64,000 nucleotides of DNA from Lunularia cruciata (Eukaryota; Streptophyta; Marchantiopsida; Lunulariales; Lunulariaceae). Both the position numbers and the translations under genes were made by a program. Below, one piece after another: positions 1-10,870 of the stretch. The notes beneath the pieces were generated by a model that did not search any database, was not told the origin of the DNA, and worked only from the letters and a program-made list of their open reading frames with translations. The DNA lies in contig OX419758.1 of the NCBI GenBank assembly GCA_948567375.1, positions 27,471,001 to 27,535,000 on the forward strand, given 5' to 3'. Positions within the stretch are counted from its first letter, which is position 1. Every line of letters begins with the position of its first letter.

Positions 1-181
1 TGGTTTGCACTCAAAGAAAGAGGCTTGAGGAAACTTCTCGAGAGCTTCTCAAGGGCCTTGTATGCTACCTATAAATACCAAAGCCAAGGCTCATGCTAAG
101 CATTTGGAGTTTTCCCTCATTCTAGCATCCCAATGTGAGCTTCCATTCTCCTATTTCTCTCCTCGGTCTTGGTCTTTTACA
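1..181 (+). repeat. 3' part of the 5' LTR of element A1 (LTR-A)
   Basis: These bases align with the last ~181 bases of the LTR at 4926-5337 and end in the same TTTTACA. A TATAAATA box lies at 70-77, where it would sit in the LTR promoter, and a GAAacTTC unit lies at 30-37. The primer binding site starts two bases after the LTR end. Confidence 0.88.
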
Positions 182-182
182 T

Positions 183-193
183 TGGTATCAAAG
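183..193 (+). other. primer binding site of A1
   Basis: TGGTATCAAAG follows the LTR end after one spacer base. It complements the 3' end of plant initiator methionine tRNA (expected TGGTATCAGAG) with one mismatch, the usual primer for minus-strand synthesis in many plant LTR retrotransposons. Confidence 0.85.
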
Positions 194-452
194 TAGGAAT
201 GGGATAGACGTAATTTATGGACCACCATATCCACTTCCGCTAAACCATTGGGATTTTCATATCCAGATATTACCCAAGCATTGTTTCACACAATTCATCA
301 CCTCACACTTTGGGCTGGATTTTCTGAATATAATCACCTTGTCTGAGGAACCCTTGATACTTCTATTTGTAACTTATGGAGAATGGTGGACATGTTGCAT
401 CTATATGTTAATCAATTAGATAAATTGGGAGTAGTGGGATAGAGTTGTAACT

Positions 453-1310
453 ATGGCGGCAATATTGAACATTATCCTTGCAATGCAGCAACAAATCAAG
501 CACCTTAGTCAATTTTTGGATGAAAAAGACGAACAACAATGAGAACATATAGAGAGAGTGCTAGTTAGTTCAAGATGGAGAAGATTGCATTTGATTTCCA
601 AAACCCATGGTGTTTGAAGGCAAAGATCTTTTGGGCATAGTGGAAAATTTTGTGTTTGATTGCAAACGTTACTTTGAAGCCACAAATCTTCAAGATGAAT
701 GAAAATAGATTCTCTTGGCTTCTAGCCAATTGGATGGTGTGGCAAAACTTTGGTGGCAATTCCAAGTGGAGCAAGCTGAATGATGGATTGTTGCACCAAT
801 TTGACATGGGAAAAATTCAAGGATGCAATACTTGCTCGATTTCAAAATATAAATATCACTTGAGCCACACAAGATAAATTGGCAGATTTGAAGCAAATTG
901 GCTCAGTAAGGAGCTACATCACACAATTTCAAAACATCATCATACAAATTCCAGATAAAAGGTGAAGTTCTAGATCAATTTGTGCAAGGATTGAAGTCAT
1001 AAACCAAATTGGAGGTGACCATACGAGAACCACAAAATGTAGAAGAAGCCATGCAATTGGCTGAGCACTTTGATTCCTTGGTTGCAACAATTTGGTCTTG
1101 ACCTCGACCTACACAAAGCTTACCAGTACACTATGCATGAGTGGAAGAACACCAATTGAGATTGATGCTATCCAATAGAAACCACTTGGTACAATGGATA
1201 GAGAAAGATTACGACAAAATGAAGGTTGTTTTGTAATTGTCACCAAGTTGGATATCGTATTGCTGAATGTCCACTTAGGAATGGGCGACCTTGACAAGTT
1301 GCCCAAATGG
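453..1310 (+). pseudogene. gag relic of A1 with zinc knuckle
   Basis: Pieces of a capsid-like protein are readable across frames: a short GVAKLWWQF-type segment near 735-765, a region rich in E, A and L around 960-1080 typical of the C-terminal part of plant gypsy gag, and a CCHC zinc knuckle at about 1226-1270 (CHQVGYRIAEC in one frame, with the preceding Cys one frameshift away). Zinc knuckles bind the genomic RNA during packaging. Stops and frameshifts throughout. The homologous knuckle in A2 (about 6041-6090) is in frame but has lost its first Cys. Confidence 0.7.
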
Positions 1311-1445
1311 AGTTTGTGGAACAGAATAATCTAAGAAACAAGGAATCCTAGTAGGAGATTTCAAGCCGCCTACTAAGAGCTTGATTAGCTCTAATGGGAT
1401 TGAAGGCTTGACCTATGCAAGTTTGCTTCATTTGAAAGGTATGAT

Positions 1446-1700
1446 ATCTAATTGAGTCGTATGATTTTGGTTGATTCTAGAAATTCAGAGAATTGTATAT
1501 CTATGCAAGTAGTGAAGGAATTGGGTATTCTTATTAAGCCAGTGATTGGTAGTAGATTGATGATGGCGGATGGTAGAAAGGGTTTTGCATTCCATACCTC
1601 ACATCCTATTACTTTTACAATTGGGAAGGAGTATTTGGAGTGTATGAGGTTTGTAGTGGCACCTCTACACTATGATGTCACTCTAGGACTACCTTGACTT
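1446..1700 (+). pseudogene. aspartic protease relic of A1
   Basis: The plus frame reads ILVDSRNSENCIS near 1463, where retroviral-type proteases have D-S/T-G in the active site; here Gly is replaced by Arg. It continues through a hydrophobic stretch and ends at VTLGLP, matching the usual protease end D-V-I-L-G-x-x-W-L. A2 carries the same domain at about 6262-6500. The enzyme would cut the gag-pol polyprotein; this copy is inactive by its active-site change and by flanking stops. Confidence 0.7.
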
Positions 1701-2064
1701 GAACGTCATAAAGTTCAATTTGATTGGACCTGATGACAAATTCAAGTACAACACCAAGGTAGGAATTTCCGGTTTGGTTGTTTAGCACCTCTTAGTAAGA
1801 CACCTAAGAATAGTCAATCCCATGATGGGAAGTTTATTGAGAAGGTAGCCATAGAGCATGCCTTGAAGAGAGAGGAGACCCAAGATGGAAATTTTTCTAG
1901 GAAGGGAATCACGGAGCAAGCTTTGAAGAGAAATGAGTCCCTAGATGGGAAATTTGTTAGTGAAGCAGCCATAGAGCAAGCTTTGGAGGAAGATAAGTCT
2001 GTTTTTGCGGTGTGTATCAAGCCGATTGCACAAGGACAATATAAGGAGAGCCGAGAGCATCATG

Positions 2065-3375
2065 GTTGATCATATAGTTCACGAGTTTGCTGACATGTTT
2101 CTGGATGATTTGCCAAAGGGATTACCCTCCAATTGTGGTATGCTCTTCAAGATTGAATTATTGCCAGAGAGTTCTCTAGTGAGTAGACCAATCTATTGGT
2201 TCTCACCAAAGGAGTTGGAGAAGTTGCAAATAACACTTACGGAGTTGTTGGAGAAGGACTTCATATGACATAGTACCTCTCCTTGCGGAGCACCGGCACT
2301 ATTTGTTCCAAAGAAGGATGGATGACTTCATTTTTGTATTGATTATTGTGGGCTCAATAAGAAAATAGTGAAGAATACATATCCCTTGCCTCGGATTGAT
2401 GACTTGCTTGATCAATTGAGTGGAGCATGATACTTTTCCAAGCTAGATTGTGGCTATTGGCAAATCCCCATTGATAGGGAAGATGTGCAAAAGATGACCT
2501 TTTGTACAAGGTTTGGGCATTTTGAGTGGAGAGTTCTACCATTTGGGCTCACTAATGCTCCAGTAGTCTTCATGGATCAGATGCATTGAGTGTTGGATGG
2601 ACTATTGGATTGGTACATGGTGGTGTTCTTGGATGATATCTTAATCTGTAGCAAGATAGAGGCAAAACACGTGAATCATGTGCGTGAAGTCCCAAGATGA
2701 CTATGACAATGTTAATTTTATTGCAAGAAGTTAAAGTATGCCTTTGGCAAAAGGAAGTTACCTTCTTGGGTCACAAGGTCTCATCAGAGTGGATCAAGAT
2801 AGAAGAGGAGAAATCAAGGCCATTATTGATTGGCCTACTCCAAGGATGCTATAAAAGTACGGGCATTTAATGGATTGGCCAATTTTTACCAATGGTTCAT
2901 CCATTATTATGCTCATGTGGCTTCTAGTGGAACACCAAGCATAGAAAAGCATTCCAAAAGTTGAAACATATGGTGTCTTCAAGGCCCATTCTTCAACCGT
3001 ATGATCCTCAACTACCTTATGTGGTTGATTTTGATGTTTCTAACTTTGCAATTGGAGCGTGTTGCAACATGAATTCCCAGATGTAATATATCTCATTGCC
3101 TTTGTGTCTCACCAACTCAATATGGCTGAAAGAAACCACTATGCTCAAGATTGAGAACAACTTGCAATGGTATATGCCACCAAGGTATGGAGGCATTACC
3201 TCTTAAGGAAACAACTGATCATGCAAACTGATCACAAACCATTGTTATAGACCTTACACTTGGAACACATGAAAAGTCGACATCATCAATGCGAGGAACA
3301 ACTCCAATTGTTTGACATCAAACTTAAGTACAAACCAAGTTGGTTCCACACCATCCCTGATGCTTTATCATGATG
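2065..3375 (+). pseudogene. reverse transcriptase and RNase H relic of A1
   Basis: RT starts near VHEFADMFLDDLPKGLPS (2073 on) and runs through PKKDG (about 2308), the [14 protein letters not shown] segment (about 2385), LPFGLTNAP (about 2540) and the catalytic FLDD at 2626-2637. The connection and RNase H follow to about 3375, ending in PDALS with stops. In-frame stops replace expected Arg (TGA at the position after EKDFI) or Trp (TGA after MH). The FLDD box is intact, so loss of function comes from stops and frameshifts rather than from this motif. Confidence 0.85.
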
Positions 3376-3599
3376 ACCTGATTTGAAGTCTCTTCCTTTC
3401 ATCACAACGGCAATTACAACAGTGTCAATTGACTCCAAGGTCCAAAACAAGCTTCAATCAGCTCTACAACAAGATCTCTTCTTCCAAATGGTACATGGTC
3501 GCCTTATAGCATGCAACAAGGAGTACAACACCTTCTTTATCAAGGAGTGCCTTCTATTCCATCAGGACCAGATCTATGTTCCATCAATGGTGATCTTCG

Positions 3600-4660
3600 A
3601 CTTGTGCACCTTCAAGAAGCCCATGATTTACCCATAGGTCTTGTCCACATGGGTGTGGACAAGACCTTGGGTACCCTACAACGCCAATGGTGGTGGCCCA
3701 ATATGACACAAGATGTTCAAGAATTTGTCTAATTGTGTGAGAGCTGCCAATGCCACAAGGCTAACAACCAAAAGCCAAGTGTACTCCTTCAACCACTTGC
3801 CATTCCATCCGCTTGATGGGAGCATGTAAGCTTGGATCTCATCACATCCTTACCCAAGACAAAGCAAGGACACATAGCAATTGTGGTGTTTGTGGATAAG
3901 CTTAGTAAGCAAATCTACTTGGCACCAACTTGTGATACCGTGGATGCTCCAACCTTAGCGCAAATCTATTTTGACAATGTCTTCAAGCATCATAGGATGC
4001 CACATGTACTCATCTCCGACCGTGATCCTCAATTTACCGGGAAGTTTTGGCAAACACTCTTCTAGACACTCGGCACCAAGCTTACTTTGTCCACAACCTA
4101 TCATCCTCAAACTGATGGACAAACCAAATGTGCAAATTGTATATTGGAGGATATGTTGCGTGCTTTTGTCAATGTCCACCATGCCAATTGGGATGAATGT
4201 CTTGTAGGTGCAAAATTTGCATACAACAATTCCAAATAAGCAAGCACCAGATTTTCTCTTTTCTTTCTCAATTTTGGCCAAGATCAGCTTGTTCTAGATT
4301 CTCTTCTTGCTTCCTCTCCATCTCAGGTTCCTCATACTTCAACATTCTTGACCACTATATTCCAATCTCTCCAAAAAGCCAAATCTCACCTCCTTGTTGC
4401 TCAAAATTGTCAAAAACAATATGCTGACCACAATCGTCATGATCTCATCTTTGAAGTTGGTGATAAAGTCATGTTATCCTCTAGTAACCTCCTTCTCCCC
4501 CTTACTACCCAAGTTTTTAAACTTGCCCCTAATTGGATAGGACCCTTTGATGTCACCCAAATTGTCTCTCTTGTTGCTTATCGACTTGCCTTGCCTTGTC
4601 ATATGTGTATCCATCTTGTCTTTCATGTTTCCAAGTTGAAACCCCTTGTTCCTAACCCCT
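3600..4660 (+). pseudogene. integrase relic of A1
   Basis: The N-terminal zinc-binding part reads LVHMGVDKTLGTLQ (about 3640) and LCESCQCHKA (about 3736). The catalytic core shows the first Asp in SLDLITSLPK (about 3830) and the second in LISDRDPQFTG (about 4010). The third acidic residue, expected as Glu in HPQTDGQTE, is Lys here (about 4105-4130). The C-terminal part (4348-4677) is a clean stretch with the GPFDVTQIV and HLVFHVSKLKP motifs typical of plant chromovirus integrases. The enzyme would join element DNA to host DNA; the missing catalytic Glu and several stops disable it. Confidence 0.85.
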
Positions 4661-4716
4661 CATCCTTTTCCTCTTGAGTCCAACCTACCCTTCCTCCTAT
4701 CCCTATCAATGATCAT

Positions 4717-4905
4717 GAGGAGTACATAGTTGATCATATCCTTGCACATTGCCATATTCAACACGACCATTGACAACATACGGAGTATAAGGTCCTTTGG
4801 AAAGGGTATCCCATTCATGATGCCACTAGATACCTCTTTCTCACCTCCAGAATGCACAGACGGCCATCTAGGAGTTCAAAGCTTCACTGGCAATGAGTAC
4901 GTCAC
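4717..4905 (+). pseudogene. chromodomain at the end of A1 integrase
   Basis: The frame reads EEYIVDHILAH, then after a stop EYKVLWKGYPIHDATRY, matching the chromodomain pattern Y-x-V-E-x-I-L ... Y-L-V-K-W-K-G-Y. Chromodomains bind methylated histone tails; in chromoviruses they are fused to integrase. The same domain is recognisable in A-prime (21365-21490, minus strand) and in the unrelated family B element (51698-51832, minus strand). Confidence 0.8.
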
Positions 4906-5016
4906 CAACTAGCAGTGGAGGAATATGTAACAATATGGAGTTTAGCAATGAAGTTAGTAAGGTTAACAAACTAGCAAATAAGACAAATTAGCTTAGAATA
5001 TTTTGGAAGTATCTAG

Positions 5017-5204
5017 GAAGCTTCTTGGGAAGCTTCTATGCTAGCTTAGCTTGCATCTCAAGTAAGTAGCTTCTAGAAGCTTCCAACTAGCTTAGCTTGT
5101 ATGCCAGGTGGGCAACTTCTAAAAGGAAGCTTCTTGAGAAGCTTCCTAGTTAACTTGGCTTGCACTCTAAGAAAGCGGCTTGAGGAAGCTTCTTGAGAAG
5201 TTTC
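5017..5204 (+). promoter_or_regulatory. array of heat-shock-element units in LTR-A
   Basis: GAA and TTC units spaced by two bases occur at 5017-5024, 5029-5036, 5071-5083, 5126-5133, 5138-5145, 5185-5192 and 5197-5204. The one at 5071-5083 is TTCtaGAAgcTTC, a perfect three-unit heat-shock element (consensus nTTCnnGAAnnTTCn), the binding site of trimeric HSF. The array ends about 20 bases before the TATA box. That it drives heat-induced transcription is an inference; the precedent is the Arabidopsis Copia element ONSEN. Confidence 0.6.
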
Positions 5205-5225
5205 TCAAGGGCCTTGTATGTTACC

Positions 5226-5233
5226 TATAAATA
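5226..5233 (+). promoter_or_regulatory. TATA box of LTR-A
   Basis: TATAAATA, also present in the 5' LTR (70-77) and, in the antisense element, near 28357-28365 on the minus strand. It marks the likely transcription start of family A elements within the LTR. Confidence 0.6.
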
Positions 5234-5337
5234 CCAAAGCAAAAGCTCATGCTAAGCATTCAGAGCTTTTTCTCATTCCAACATCCCAATGTGAGCTTCC
5301 ATTCTCCTATTTCTCTCCTTGGTCTTGGTCTTTTACA

Positions 5338-5837
5338 TGCTCTTTATTATATAGCAACAAGTACCCCCTCCAAAGAAGCTCCACCCTTGGATCAAAGACA
5401 TGGATTGGTGACATTTCAACAAGCTCCATCCTTAGATTAGTTGCCTGGGTGGGTGATAAGTCAATCCTTGTCCTATATAGTTGATCAAACAAGTTTGCTT
5501 GGAGGGAATCTTTAGGGAATCTTCTTGTAGGAAGCTCAAAATCATATGGGTGAGGTACCATTATAAAGTTCTTGATGAGACAAATCAAGGGAGAAAAAGC
5601 AAGCCTTTTTCTCTAAAGGTTGAAATCATTTCATTTTCAAGATCTAATTCATCCATTTAGGCCTCCAAAATTGGCTTTGAAGTTTTTAGGCTATTTTTGA
5701 CTTTTGCACTATTAGTAGAATTACTCTTCTGGTGAAACCTGTATCTGATCTAGTTAGCCCATCATACACAACATCCTTCTAGATATTACCAAACCAATTA
5801 TCACCTCTAGATAATCTATCTAACTATTGGTATTACA
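5338..5837 (-). repeat. truncated LTR of family B (LTR-B)
   Basis: The stretch matches LTR-B copies at 50200, 51038 and 57700 from their TTATATA region to their GGTATTACA end. By the orientation fixed by the purine tract at 51622-51636, this copy lies on the minus strand. Roughly 90 bases of its plus-strand left end are missing, and LTR-A joins it directly at 5337/5338. Its right end joins the gag part of A2. Confidence 0.75.
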
Positions 5838-8366
5838 AAGAGCTAAAAAAACTTGGAGGAAGCTATGTAGTTGGTTGAGGGCTTTGATTCTTGGTTACAA
5901 CAACTTAGTCTCAACCTTGACCTCCACAAAACCTACCAATACACTACACAAGGATGGAGGAGCCGGCACCAATGGAGATTGATGTCATCCAATGAAGACC
6001 ACTTGGCACTATAGATAGAGAAAGCTTACAACAAAATGGTAATTATTTCTATTGTCACCAAATTGGACATCACATTGTTGAATGTCTACTCAAGAATTGG
6101 TGACCTCAACAAATTGCCCAAATAGAGTTTTTGGAGTAGAATGATCAAGGAAATGAGGAATCCCAATAAGAGAGTTCAAGCCGCTTATTGAAAACTTGAT
6201 TAGTTCCAATGGGATTGAAAGCTTGGCCTATGCAAGTTTGCTTCACTTGCATGGTATAATATTTGATCTTGGTTGTAGGATTTTGGTGGATTTTGGAAGT
6301 TCAAAATTTTCATGTCCATGCAATTAGCAAAGGAATTAAAGATTCCTATCAAGCTAGTGATTGGAAGTAGATTAATGATGGCGGATGGTAGAAGATCTTT
6401 TGCATTTTGTACCTTGTATCTTTTTACATTCAAGATTGGAAAAGATTATTTAGAGTGTGTGAGGTTTGTATTAGCATGTCATTCTAGGTCTACCTTAGCT
6501 TGAACATCATAAGGTTCAATTTATTAGGTTTTCTAGCACCTTTGAGTAAGACACCTAAAAATAGTCCGTCCTAGGATGAGAAGTTTGTCAAAAAAGTAGC
6601 CATAGAGCAAGCTTTGAAGGAAGATAAGTCCCAAGATGGGAAGTTTGTCAATAAAGCAACCATAAGCTTTAGAGGAAGATAAATCTATTTTTGTGGTGTG
6701 TATCAAGCAGATTGTGCATGGAGTATCTGAGGAGGACCAAAAGCCTCATCAAGCAATTGTTGATCAAATAGTCCAAGAGTTTTTAGATGTTATTCCATAT
6801 GATTTGCCAAAGGGATTACCCTCTAATCATGGTACGCCTTTCAAGATTGAGTTATTGCCAAGAATTACTCTAGTGAGTAGACCAATCTATAAGCTCTCAC
6901 CAAAGGAGTTGGATGGGCTTCAAATAACATTGATGGAGTTGTTGGAGAAGGATTTCATATGACATAATGCATCTCTTTGGGAAGCACTGGTGCTATATGT
7001 TCCAAAGAAGGATGGAAGACTTTGCTTCTATATTAATTATTGTGGCCTCAATAAATAAATAGTGAAGAATGCATATCCTTTGCCTCAAATTGATGATTTG
7101 CTTGATCAATTGAGTGGAGAAAAATTCTTCTCCAAGTTGGATCTCCAAAATGGCTTTTGGAAAATTCTCATTGATAAAGAAGATGTGCAAAAGACTACCT
7201 TTCATACAACATTTTGAGTGGAGAGTTCTGCCTTTTGGGCTCACTAATGCTTCAACAATCTTCATAGATAAGATGCATTGGGTGTTGGTTCAGCTATTGG
7301 ACCAGTACATGGTGGTGTTCTTGGATGACATTTTAATTTGTATCAAGATAGAGGCAGAACATGAAAATCATGTGTGAGAAGTCCTAAGACAACTAAGTCA
7401 GTGAAAGTTTTATTGCAAGAAATCAAAGTATACCTTTTGGCATAAGGAAGTTACTTTCTTGGGTCATAAGATCTCATCGGAGGGGATCAAGATGGAAGAG
7501 GAGAAAATCAAGGCCATTACTTATTGGCCTACTCCAAAGGATGCTATAAAAGTATGGGCATTTAATGGATTGGTAAGTTTTTACCAATGGTTCATCCACT
7601 ACTCTGCTCATGTAGCTACACCATTGACCAACCTCTTGGGGAAGAACTCAATCTTTCAATGGACCGTCAAGCACAAGGAAACATTCCAAAAGCTAAAACA
7701 TATGGTTTCTTCATTACCCATTCTTCAACAATATGACCCTTAACTACCTTGTGTGGTTGATTTTGATGCTTTTAACTTTGCATAAGAGTGGTGTTGTAGT
7801 AGGAATTCCTAGATGGATTACATCCCATTGCCTTTGTGTCTCATTGACTAAATACTACATAAAGGAATTACTATATTTGAGATTGGGAACAACCAGTAAT
7901 GGTATATGCCACCAAGGTATGGAGGCATTATCTCTTGGGAAAACAAGTGATCATGCAAACTGATCATAAACCCTTGTTGCAGACATTACATTTGGAACAC
8001 ATGAAAAGTTGGCATCATTGATATGAGTAACAAGCACAATTTTTTTACACTAAACTTGAGTAAAAACCCAATTGGTTCTATGTCATCCCTGATGCCCTAT
8101 CCTAAAAACCTGATTTAAAGTCTCTTCCTTATCACGGCGGCAATTACAACAATGTCAATCTACTTCAAAGTCCAAATTGAGTTTAGGATAGCTTTACAAC
8201 AAGATCCCTTCTTTCAGCTGGTTCAATGTCATCTTGCAACATGCAACAAGGAGTACAACACCTTCTCCTTCAAGGAAGGCCTTCTATTTTGTGAGAACTA
8301 GATCTATGTTCCAACCAAGGGGTGATCTCCAACGTGTGCACCTTCAAGAAGCCCATGACTTAACAA
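5838..8366 (+). mobile_element. Ty3/gypsy element A2, internal part only
   Basis: A second family A body in the same direction as A1. It starts in the middle of gag (compare 5838 on with about 1030 on) and holds the zinc knuckle (about 6041-6090), protease (about 6262-6500), RT and RNase H. It breaks off at about 8366 in the integrase zinc-binding part. No 3' LTR is present. Its 5' LTR may be the LTR-A at 4926-5337, now shared with A1, with PBS and gag start lost when LTR-B came in. Confidence 0.85.
6693..8105 (+). pseudogene. reverse transcriptase and RNase H relic of A2
   Basis: RT opens with a clean segment at 6693-6962 that ends EKDFI followed by TGA at the same codon where A1 has TGA. 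Further on are [14 protein letters not shown] (about 7080), LPFGLTNAS (about 7230), the FLDD motif (about 7318-7330) and the thumb segment at 7459-7743 (GLVSFYQWFIHYS, compare G-L-x-x-Y-Y-R-R-F-I). RNase H follows to about 8105, with the PDALS end at 8092. Broken by stops and small indels. Confidence 0.85.
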
Positions 8367-10250
8367 TTGTTGATCTTTAACACCCATTTGTGCATGTGTG
8401 TGGTATTGTGATATTTAGCTTAGTATAACAAGTACTTGAGAGATATTATTTATATAGATAAAGGATAGTTCTACTATAGTCATGATTAGCTAAAGTTAGT
8501 CATAACTACGATAGTTATGTCTTTTACATCTGCCTAAACCAAGGAGGAAAAGGTCCATCATCAAAAGTTTTGATTGTTGACAATCTTTTTTATAGAAATA
8601 CAAAGGATCACCACATATGCACATATGCATGTAGTCTAAACTTTGCTCTTCAAGTACATGTCAAAAGCTCACAAGTTCTAAACTTGAATGAATTCCAGCA
8701 AGAATGGAAGTTGCATGTGGTCAATAATGGTTTTTGGATTGATTTTACTAACTTTTCAGTTACTAATTTGTAGCTACAAGTCAGCAAAGGGATGGGAGTA
8801 CTGTTTGATTTTCATTCTTCCTTCAAATCTTGTGAAGAACTGTAACTAATGCATATGCAAAAAAGCATATCATTGTAATTTTAACAAAAAGATTGGTCTT
8901 GATTAATATTTGTACCAATTGGGTTAGGAATTGGGAAGAAATCAGTAACAACACTAATGTCTATGATACAATTGCAAAAAGTGCATTATAGTATTTTTTA
9001 CAAAAAAATAAGTCCTGATTAATATCTACACCAATCAGGTTAGGAATCAAGAAGAAATCAATAACCACACAAATGTCTAAGTTGCAATTCCATGTTTGAA
9101 CTGGATCAATCAGATATAAAAAAATTTAATACATTTCATGATAAGGTTTGCTAGACCTTTGTGGGAGTGCAACACCGAAGGATTTAGACATCAACACATT
9201 TATTACTACATAATGCAAGTACAACTTGGTGAGCGGTGAGAAATTAGGGAAGTCATGTCATTGAGTACAACTATGAATAGAGTAAATAGTGAAACATCTC
9301 AAAATATTGTGCATCTACTTGGAAGCACCATACAAAATATGAAGGGATGGTTTGGTACAAGTTTTGAGCTACTTGAGCTGTGGTGACTAAAGAAACCTCC
9401 ACAACTCAGAGCTCTTTATGCATGCAAGTACAAACTCAAACTAGGAACTGCTTTGGATTTGGGAATCTTTGACTTGCTTAGTGTACTCAAGAGATTGGAA
9501 AGTGAGTAGATCAAGGATTTCCAAGGCTTTGACTTACCAACTTAGATTAGATTGTTTTATTAGTGTACTTGGGCTCAAATGACACTTCAAAGCATTGATC
9601 TCTTTGATCGGAGGTTATGTTGATTATGCCACAGTTCAAAAAATGACTTCCAACTACCAAAATCAAGGTGAATTGAAACTCACCATGGAAGATCTGTTGT
9701 GAGTTCCAATATGCACTAAAATATGAATCTGAGTGACCTTACAGTTCAACCACTGAAATCTCTTTCAATCAAAGTGAAGCCCATACAAGATGCAGTGTAG
9801 AAAGGCACTGAGCCAAACACAAATGAAGCATGTTTCTTGAATTCTCTAGTGGGATGTAGATCAGCAATTGAGTCAAAACTGATAAAGAATTTAAACTACA
9901 TTAAATGGAGAAAATAAGACGAAGAGTCCTCCTGCCAAGACAAGAAAAATATGGATCAAGACAAATTTCAGTTGGTGCTAGTGTTACCATGTTGTATCTT
10001 CTCAATCCCGGCTAGTTCCTCTCTCAAATTGATAAAATTTACACGTCAATAAGCAGAAAATAGGACCCAAGTTAAAGTGAGGAAATTACTAAGTTAAATA
10101 TATTTGACACTTGTATGAATTATATATATTTGACACTTGGAAGAATTTTTTATTATCTAATATATCTCATGTGCGCAACATTATATCACATGTGTGAGAG
10201 GTGTCTCCCAACCAGAGAAGCCAAAGAAGGGTGTCTACCGACTGGATCCT
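8367..10250. other. AT-rich stretch without recognised gene
   Basis: I see no domain and no long reading frame. The one structure is a diverged direct duplication of about 116 bases: 8885-9000 and 9001-9085 both carry GATTAATAT...CCAAT..GGTTAGGAAT...GAAGAAATCA.TAAC. A clean 67-codon frame at 8570-8773 has no recognisable domain. Confidence 0.5.
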
Positions 10251-10638
10251 TCTTCTTTTTTGTAAAATTGATTAATTAAAAGTAAGGCTCTAGATCTGGT
10301 AACTATAAAACATAAGCGACAGAGTTATACTCGCTCCTCACTCCCGGAGCTGAACCAGTCCTACTAACCCAATTCCTATCTGCAAAATTATCCAGCTGCA
10401 TGATCCGGAGTTGAGCACGGGAGATATAACGGTACAAAAGTGGTCAAGGTGATCGACATTGCCAATAGGATTTGAGCTTTAGAAGGGCATTTTCTTAAAC
10501 TACCTCGGATTGGGTGCTTTAGAAGTTGACAATGAAATGAAAATGAACCCATGCTCCTTGAGGGTGACTCGCTTAGGTCATGTTCATTATGATCCTACTC
10601 CGTCCTATACAGTAGAAACGAATAGAGGAAAGGATCAA

Positions 10639-10712
10639 ACGTCCAAGACGTCAAGAAGGATCTCGTAGATCAAACGTCATGCGACGTCCATTCATTCCGA
10701 CGTCCAAGACGT
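10639..10712. promoter_or_regulatory. cluster of six ACGT cores
   Basis: ACGT occurs at 10639, 10648, 10674, 10684, 10700 and 10709, mostly as GACGTC or ACGTCA, within 75 bases. GACGTC/TGACG boxes are bind sites of plant bZIP factors. Part of the cluster is repeated (CGTCCAAGACGTCA occurs twice). No gene is recognised next to it, so a promoter role is inference. Confidence 0.35.
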
Positions 10713-10870
10713 CATTCCGGCTGTCCATGAGCACTGGAGTGCTCCTTGCGCACTTCTGCACCAAACCATGCTCATGTCAAATTAGACTCTTGGCCACGGG
10801 ACAGTCTCTCTTGACCCCCAACTTGTAATTTCAGCCATCCATGTAAGTTCCGTATGAAAGAATGATAATA

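Larger units (their letters stand above)
1..5337 (+). mobile_element. Ty3/gypsy chromovirus A1 (family A), decayed, 5' LTR cut by window edge
   Basis: In order the element reads: end of 5' LTR, initiator-Met primer binding site, gag with zinc knuckle, protease, reverse transcriptase, RNase H, integrase, chromodomain, purine tract, 3' LTR. That order (RT before integrase) is the Ty3/gypsy order, and the chromodomain after integrase places it among chromoviruses, whose chromodomain is thought to steer integration toward marked chromatin. The left LTR continues outside the window, so length and target duplication cannot be read. By eye about 20 differences separate the 181 LTR bases present at both ends, so the insertion is old. 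Every domain contains stops or frameshifts; the copy cannot act on its own. Confidence 0.9.
4926..5337 (+). repeat. 3' LTR of A1 (LTR-A, 412 bp)
   Basis: It starts TGTAACAATATGG directly after a purine tract (GTGGAGGAA, 4915-4923) and ends TTTTACA, the end shared with bases 1-181. A TATA box is at 5226-5233. The part upstream of the TATA box is full of GAAgcTTC repeats (separate entry). Right after 5337 comes a truncated LTR of family B instead of host DNA. Confidence 0.88.

Noticed and set aside
3955-4281. 108-codon minus-strand frame
   Set aside because: Shadow of the A1 integrase core on the opposite strand.
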